A stretch of 64,000 nt of DNA. It comes from Apophysomyces variabilis. Taxonomy: Eukaryota; Mucoromycota; Mucoromycetes; Mucorales; Mucoraceae. The stretch lies in the NCBI GenBank assembly GCA_002749535.1, contig MZZL01000409.1:3654775-3718774 (forward strand). The letters run 5' to 3'. Numbering within the stretch: the first letter of the stretch is position 1; the number at the start of each line of letters is the position of its first letter. Below the pieces are notes generated by a model, which did no database searches, was not told the DNA's origin, and saw nothing but the letters and a program-made list of their open reading frames with translations. Below, in pieces: positions 57,948 to 64,000 of this stretch. The position numbers were made by a program, and so were the translations under genes.

Positions 57948-60900
57948 ATGCTTTTGCTTCCAACTTACTTTCTCTTTACCGTTCTTATAAATAACTTCCT
58001 TGTTACCCATGCTTACGACAGTAGGACTCGTTTGAACTCATTAACAGAACAGGATTCATTGTGCCCAGGTCAACCTACCCTCATCGCCACCACCAACCCC
58101 GCCACATTGACCTTACAAAACACCAGGCAGGTAACTAAATATATAATAAGAAGGAGAAAGAGAACGAAAAACAGAAGCAGTACAAGTTGAAACGTGGTGG
58201 CAGTATCAGCACAACGTTGTTAAGAGAGAGGTTTTTTGTTTTCCCTTGATAAAAGAAAATAACATGTGTGTATGTATGTATCTACATATGACACAGTAGG
58301 AACCTGATGGATTGTCAATGGACTATCCGGACGGCCGATCAGCATAGTCTTATAAAACTCACATTCGATTACTTCCATTTGGCATGCGGGTATGTTTCGT
58401 CGTATATGTTTTTCTAAGATGCCAAAAAGGAGGCAATAACAAAGAATATAAAAATCCAATAATGAAGCCATGATGTTTTGACGATCTATGACGGTCAAAC
58501 TACTTCGGATCCCATCATGGCTAAGCTCTCTGGCTGGCGTAACGGAGAGAATGATACCTTTTTTTCCAATTCCTCTTCCACGACTCTCCAATTGACGGCA
58601 TACTCTCTCGGCCCCACCGCAGGATTTCAGCTCACCTATTCAGCGATGGGTAAAGACCAAGGACACTTCTTGAAAAAGAAGAAGAAACGCACCAGACAAA
58701 AGCGATAACCGTAAAAATTTGAACACAGATAGTTGTAATGTCTGTCAATTCTATGGCCATGGAACATGTAAGAAGAACAACAGCAGTTGCACTTGTGATG
58801 AGGGATATACAGGTTTGGCTTGCGACAAAGGTAAATAGTAGGATCGAAGAACAAAGAGAAAGGGTTTGGTCTAGGAAGGGAAATCATGTTCGACTTTTTG
58901 CTGATGAACCATTTTTTCTTTTCCTGGGCTTCAGCAGAAACGAGTCTGTTCACCCCACGAAGTCGTCATGCTGCTCTCTATTACTTGCAACGTGACAGTA
59001 TGATTGTTATGGGAGGGATCACTTTAAACGGGCTTGCCAAACCGGAACTATTGGAATTTCATTTTGGTAAGCAAAACATGGTTAGCGCCTATATATCTTT
59101 TTAGGGAAACATAAGCTATAGCTCTAGCGATTAATTTTACTCTTTATTTTCCAATCATTTCACCTGAACCTTCCCGAAAACCACATATGCAGCTAACAAG
59201 AGCTGGACAGTTCCTTCCATGCAGTCCACCGGTCGACCTGCACCTCGTTATGGCCATACCATGTTTTTATACAATCAATCGGTTTACGTTTATGGAGGCC
59301 AAACAGTCCTTGGTATTGAAGTGAGTGATCTTTGGAAGCTGGATCCAGGTAAGCTGAGTTGGGAGAAAAAGGGCCTGAACAGGATCAAGAGGCATTGTAT
59401 AAACATAGATCATTTTACTTAGTTCAATGGAGCTGGACGAAGATGGTCTACGCCAATGCACCACCGCCAGTCCTTGTCCAGGCCACACGGACTGTTGTCA
59501 CCCTTAAGAACCATTCGACCTTTCTTTTTGTCTTTGGAGGCTATCGTACCGATGGAGACACGGGCACTTCAATGTCCCGAAGCTTATATGCACTGGATAT
59601 GGGTAAAGACTGAGCTACAATTAAATGCTATGTGTCTTTGTTTTAACAGACTGTTTCATTCTGGTAATAGCCACCTTGACTTGGAATCATCATCTGCGTC
59701 AAAACAGTGTGGGGGTAGTAGCTGCTACGGGTGTCTATCATCCAGCAACAGATGCCATTTATTACTTTGGTGGTCAGCGTGATCAGAACGGGAGCTCTTG
59801 CGTCTTTCAGTATCACCTTCCTAACAATTTGTGGTTTGTTGATCAGCCGCAAGCGATGTACAACGGATGTGTTTATGGCGCGGTAGGGATGGTGAATGAT
59901 CATGCCGCGGTATTTGTGGGTGGCCAATGCCCGAATAGTAGTAGTACTACTGGTAATAGCAGCATAAGCGGTCGGCATAATAGCTGTTTTCATGCCGACC
60001 GAATCCTTTACGATTTTGGTAAGGATCTTTTTTCAAACATCGTACAAAAAAGAAAATGGGACAGAACTAAGTTAACACTATTATCTCCAAGATTGTGGGA
60101 CTTGGACCAATATAATAACAGGAACAAATCAGTCGACCCACTCGTTGGATAAATCAAGACAAGGAAGAATGGGACAAAGCATGATTATCCGCGATCGACT
60201 AGTGTGGATACTAGGTGGCTACAATGGTGTTGATTTGGGAGATATGTTTCATTTCCCTGTTCCATTAGGAAATACCAATAGAACAGAGTTAGACCAATGC
60301 AAAGGTGAAAAGTTTGATTCCGTCTTTATGCTCAAATTATACTTACCGAAAAGATTCCTGTTTCTAGCTATCCGGTGGTGCAGTACTTATAATGACTGTG
60401 ATGGTAAACAAGGTGGTGAGGAAGATTAACACGGTAATAATAGCTTTTTCTAAATGTAGATTGCCTTCGTAGGCCATATTGTTCTTATTGTAACGATATG
60501 TGTCTGTTTGATGCAAGCAAGGCACAAATACCAACTGCTGTCTTGGGCACGTGCCAAGATGCCATCCAAACAAATCCGCAGGCTGCAATGGATACAGAAA
60601 CCTGTCCATTCCGTATGTCAGAACCCTTGTGAGACGTTTATGCTGAACTAAAAGTGCTTTTTACTTTTTCTTTTTTGTTTTTGCATATTTCTCTTTTTGT
60701 GTTTCTCCAACTCTGAAGGTCAGATTTTGAACCTTGATCAAGCTTTCAACGGATCCCTCTTACCAGGGAAATCCATGGACTTCAAGACATTTATTGATCA
60801 ACCGAGAGCCAATATCTATTTTAATATACAAACCAATGGAACGATCTATTTCAAGACGCTGAGCCTATGGCAAGGAAGATATAATGTGTATACCCAATCT

Positions 60901-61738
60901 GTTCTGTATCTACCTAATGGGAAGCTCTTTGTGCCTTTCAACATGACTCAGCTGACAAACCGCTCGATGCGAAACGTGCAGCCGCTGGAAGGATCGAGTC
61001 CACGTGTCCAATTTGCTGCCGATGATCCACGACGTTTTAGTGGTTATTACATCTATCGTTTGTTCACCAAGCGGTCAGATGAGTCTGACACCCCGTTTAA
61101 CTTAAAGATCGATACCGAGCCTGTCGACAACCAATCAAGACTTCCAGGCCAACAGGTTCCGAATAATACCCAGGCAACCACCATTGTTACCATTGTCATC
61201 TTTGTGGTGTTTGGGACTCTTCTTTTCGCCATTGGACTGGCGTTTGGTCGTAGTTGGTTTCATTGGCTTCGAGGTGGAAGAAGACGGGGTCAAGTCGGCG
61301 ACGAGGCAGGTGTGGATATGGAAGGACCTCAAGGGCCTATTCCCGTATCAGCAATCTACCGGGTTAAATTAGATCCACCAACAGGCGGTTCAGGCCAACC
61401 ACAGCAACTTTTATCACAACCGCAGCGCATAGCACCATTGAATAACCAAGAAGTTCAGGTAAGATAAGTATTGCTTGTTGTTCTTGAAGGGCTTCGTTTG
61501 GGTTAACTTAAAAAAAACTTGCATTCGTTCTTGTTTTGTTTTGTTTTTTTTTGTTTAGCCTCTATCTATCCATCGCTATACCCAGGATGGTACATCACCG
61601 GGAAATCTTTACGTGTTACAATACGCTATCCTTCTTCCGTCGCAACCTAGTACGAATCAGCCAGCAGGATTAGATTTTCCAAGGATTGTCATTGGATCCA
61701 CTTTAGCTGAGCAAGTGTCAGATGAAGAGGGTTCTTAA
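57948..61738 (+). CDS. Attractin-like CUB-EGF-kelch membrane protein
   Basis: A multi-exon gene of about 3.8 kb. It begins with a signal peptide (MLLLPTYFLFTVLINNFLVTHA). The CUB domain is spread over two exons (MDCQWTIRTADQHSL at about 58304-58350; TIYDGQTTSDPIM and LQLTAYSLGPTAGFQLTYSA at 58480-58650). An EGF-like module follows (CNVCQFYGHGTC...CTCDEGYTGLAC). Kelch repeats come next: RHAALYY, IVMGGI, RYGHTMFLYNQSVYVYGG, FVFGGYRTDGD, IYYFGGQRD, AVFVGGQC and VWILGGYNG. A further CUB/beta-like region (60715-61080), one transmembrane helix (ATTIVTIVIFVVFGTLLFAIG, about 61165-61230) and a cytoplasmic tail (GGRRRGQ...) close the protein. The stop at 61736-61738 lies in a last exon after 61559. 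The layout matches attractin/MEGF8-like receptors. Exact internal splices are not all fixed. Ligand unknown. Confidence 0.8.
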
Positions 61739-63414
61739 GGATGATTATGAAGAATCACCTTCTTATTCATGTTACTCTTATTATTATTGTTATTCAAAAG
61801 AGAAAAAAAAGGGGGACAAAAGGAAACAGAAATTGCCAAAAACCATCCATGACGGATTGAATTGCAATGTGAAATCCTTCTTCTGTTACGCTCTTTATCT
61901 CTGTACAAAAGCAGTAGTTAGTTAGAAAACCTTTTTTATGTACAAATTATGAAAGCCAGCTGATAAACTAGATTATGAACAAGAGACATGTGCATTGCGA
62001 CCTCGGGTGCTTCAATTTTTTGATTTCTTAGCTGTCATGACCTCTTTATGATCGGGTTATATTGAAAGTTAAGTTATCTTAGGGGATAAGATTTAACCAA
62101 TAAAGGTCTTTCCGATGGTTACGTGAAATAAGAAGTGTGTTGTCACGGGAACAGGGGACAAAAAGGGGGAAACATGGAAACAGAGACCGAGAGATCCGAA
62201 AATCGTTTTGAACACATTTACATAAAGCTTTGGAAAAGGAAACAAATCAAGAAAAGTGAAGTGAAGTTTTTTAATCTTCTTCATGTCTTAATCAGTTTGT
62301 GACTAATCTAGGTAGAATGGCTCATAGATGAATGAAAATAATGATATCTCAACTTATTGACTATTTGGACACGTTTTTAACAAGATTAGGTAGTGAGAAA
62401 ACGATGAGAAAGAAAAGAAAAATAAAAAAAAGCTTTGATCCCTATGACTTTTTCGGTCGATCATAGAATGAGGCTCAGCATTTTGGAAAGAAAAAGGGGG
62501 GAAGGGAGGAGAGGGAAACAAGAAAAAAAACCTAGGGGAGGGAGGGGAGAGAAGGTTAAAGTCCCCAAGACCGCGGGGTACAGACAAACAAATGATGGAA
62601 TCTCTTGACTTTGTAAAGTACAGTTCTGTCATTGATCATATTAATAGTTCATCCAACCTTCTTGTTTCTCAATGTGTTTTTACTCTTTTGTCGAATTCCT
62701 GTATACTGAATTAGGAAATGAAAAGGAGCATCAAAAGAAAGTTATTGTTTTCTTTCTCGATCGCGGGTAAACAACCAACTGTAAATAAGATGCGTCTTTT
62801 TCGCCTAACTAGTTCGTTAATCTCTGTGCCATAGCTCTATCCTTGTCCCCATATGATCGTGGAACCATCTGTTTCGTATCAAGTTATGTTGGCATGACCA
62901 TCTCACGCGATCAAACAAACCAGAAATAAAGAAACAATAATAAACCTTGTCTTTTTAGTATTTTTCATTCTTTCCTCTTATTCTCTCAGGTGAACAAAAA
63001 GCTCACGGGTCCACCATGAATTCAATTGAGTTGAGATCATCTGAGCATGGATAGTAAAGTGAGAAAGAGAATGCGAGCGTGCGTATGTGTGTGTGAGAGA
63101 GAGAGAGCAAGCAAAGGAAACAGAATATGATCGGAGACCACTTTTTTTTCGGTTCTCATGACAACCCAAAACCCTATTGAAAAGTTCGACCGCAAACACA
63201 TAATGCATACGCCTCTTTCTTCCTTATTTCCTTTCTCTCTCTCTCCGTTTTTTTACGCTTCAAGTGATTGCGCGCTTTTGCTTGACTTTTCTACCTTCTC
63301 TCTTTCTTTTTATCTATAAAAGAAAAGAAACAAGAAATTGATTGACTGAATAGAAACCAAATGGTTCTTGTCATCTCTACTTTTTCTTCCACACTCCTCT
63401 TCCACATTTAAACA
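61739..63414. other. Intergenic, 1.7 kb
   Basis: AT-rich DNA with purine-rich patches (62470-62560) and CT-rich leader sequence (63230-63310). No supported gene. Confidence 0.4.
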
Positions 63415-63822
63415 ATGGAAACCAGAATTCTACCTCCTTACGATCTTGCCATCCAACAACCACATTCTTCTCCACATTCTCATCAACAAAAGCAAGAACA
63501 GCGAAGGGACTCCCTTTTCAGTTCTTCCCTTGATCTACCTAGAAGTCCACCAATATCACCACCCAACCCGTCGTCATCACTACGTCGGTCCGTTCCTTTT
63601 CATGCGCAATGGCTTTTCTTCAGTAATTCCCGTTGGATACCACTGGATGCCCAAAATAACATCAAACTAGAAAAGACCTTGCAGCTCAAAGGGGTCTTTG
63701 TCGATATCCAAGACAGCCATTTTCCTAACGTCCAACGTGTGCGTGTCTTTCCAGGCTCAGATTATCTTAGCTATCTCGGCATTCGTTACCGTATCAGTCG
63801 GGTGCTTCTCCCCGGTTTATAA
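63415..63822 (+). CDS. Small protein with WWE-like C-terminal half
   Basis: Single exon, 135 aa. The N-terminus is disordered and Pro/Ser/Gln-rich (SPPISPPNPSSSLRRS). Residues about 62-130 read FHAQWLFFSNSRWIPLDAQ, then LEKTLQLKGVFVDIQDSHFP, VQRVRVFPGSDYLSYLGIRY. This resembles the WWE-like module that opens DDHD-type phospholipases (W-x-aromatic start, NxxLE, VDVxxxxxxP, RR end). No phospholipase domain follows before the stop or the end of the window, so it would be a stand-alone adaptor-like module. The family call is tentative; gene support is the clean frame plus a pyrimidine-rich leader. Confidence 0.55.
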   Translation: METRILPPYDLAIQQPHSSPHSHQQKQEQRRDSLFSSSLDLPRSPPISPPNPSSSLRRSVPFHAQWLFFSNSRWIPLDAQNNIKLEKTLQLKGVFVDIQDSHFPNVQRVRVFPGSDYLSYLGIRYRISRVLLPGL

Positions 63823-64000
63823 TTTCTTCGCTGCTGCTTTCCTAGTTTTCTTTATTTTTTGTTACTGTATTGCTAGAATCAACATTATTGGGATTTATTT
63901 GGGATTCGGACGTAGATGATCAGAAAGGAATAGCCGATGTTAGCAAAATAAGGGAGCAGAGAAGGAAAGAAAACGGAAAAGAAAAGGGTGCAGAAACAAG
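63823..64000. other. 3' flank
   Basis: No feature recognised up to the window edge. Confidence 0.4.

Noticed and set aside
58220..58591. 123-codon minus-strand frame
   Set aside because: Overlaps CUB-domain exons of the plus-strand attractin-like gene; shadow frame.
1..64000. tRNA, rRNA and CRISPR features
   Set aside because: No convincing tRNA B-box (GGTTCGAxxCC) in a tRNA context, no rRNA sequence, and no spaced direct repeats were seen on either strand.

Overview
The window looks like nuclear DNA of an early-diverging filamentous fungus, most likely Mucoromycota/Mucorales. Most genes are cut by short (about 45-90 nt) GT-AG introns with CTAAC/CTAAT-like branch sites. Promoters have TATAAA boxes and pyrimidine-rich leaders. 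The gene content is fungal: Atg8, Maf1, Sfm1, Caf16, Rax2, TMEM135-like and a Ran1/Ksp1-type kinase. No rRNA, tRNA or CRISPR was recognised. Exon models below were built by hand; joins called exact keep frame at every splice.

Left arm (1-10 kb), mobile DNA. A complete Mutator-like (MULE) transposon lies at 355-3889 with roughly 100-bp terminal inverted repeats. After removal of one 70-nt intron it encodes a single protein: a zinc-finger/DDE transposase fused to a ubiquitin-specific-protease-like (C19) domain. Directly beside it (4677-7770) is a seven-exon gene for a Fanzor protein, the eukaryotic TnpB-like RNA-guided nuclease family. This copy carries a nonsense codon, a frameshift and a Cys-to-Arg change in its zinc finger, and its first two exons are a tandem duplication. 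About 2.6 kb of gene-free DNA follows, containing a small inverted-repeat element.

Middle (10-40 kb), mostly host genes: an NRPS-like A-T-R carboxylate reductase (8 exons); a tiny cysteine-rich membrane-tail protein; a long WDR7/rabconnectin-3-beta-like WD40 gene; a small secreted Cys protein; a FIST-domain gene with a GC-AG intron; a Rax2-type polarity protein ending in an SH3 domain; a coiled-coil protein; an M50B-like membrane protease; SFM1; a Ran1/Ksp1-like kinase with a long uORF-bearing leader; a small Cys protein; and ATG8, whose four exons restore the canonical C-terminal glycine.

Accessory island (40-46 kb): two divergently oriented, related MACPF-like genes, both broken, followed by an intact but divergent SKP1-like gene.

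Right arm (48-64 kb): MAF1, a two-finger Msn2/4-like C2H2 gene, CAF16, a TMEM135-like membrane protein, a single-finger His-rich C2H2 gene, an attractin-like CUB-EGF-kelch membrane protein, and a WWE-like small protein. Several of these connect to nutrient, stress or polarity control (kinase, Atg8, Maf1, Msn2-like, Caf16, Rax2), but nothing in the sequence shows co-regulation.
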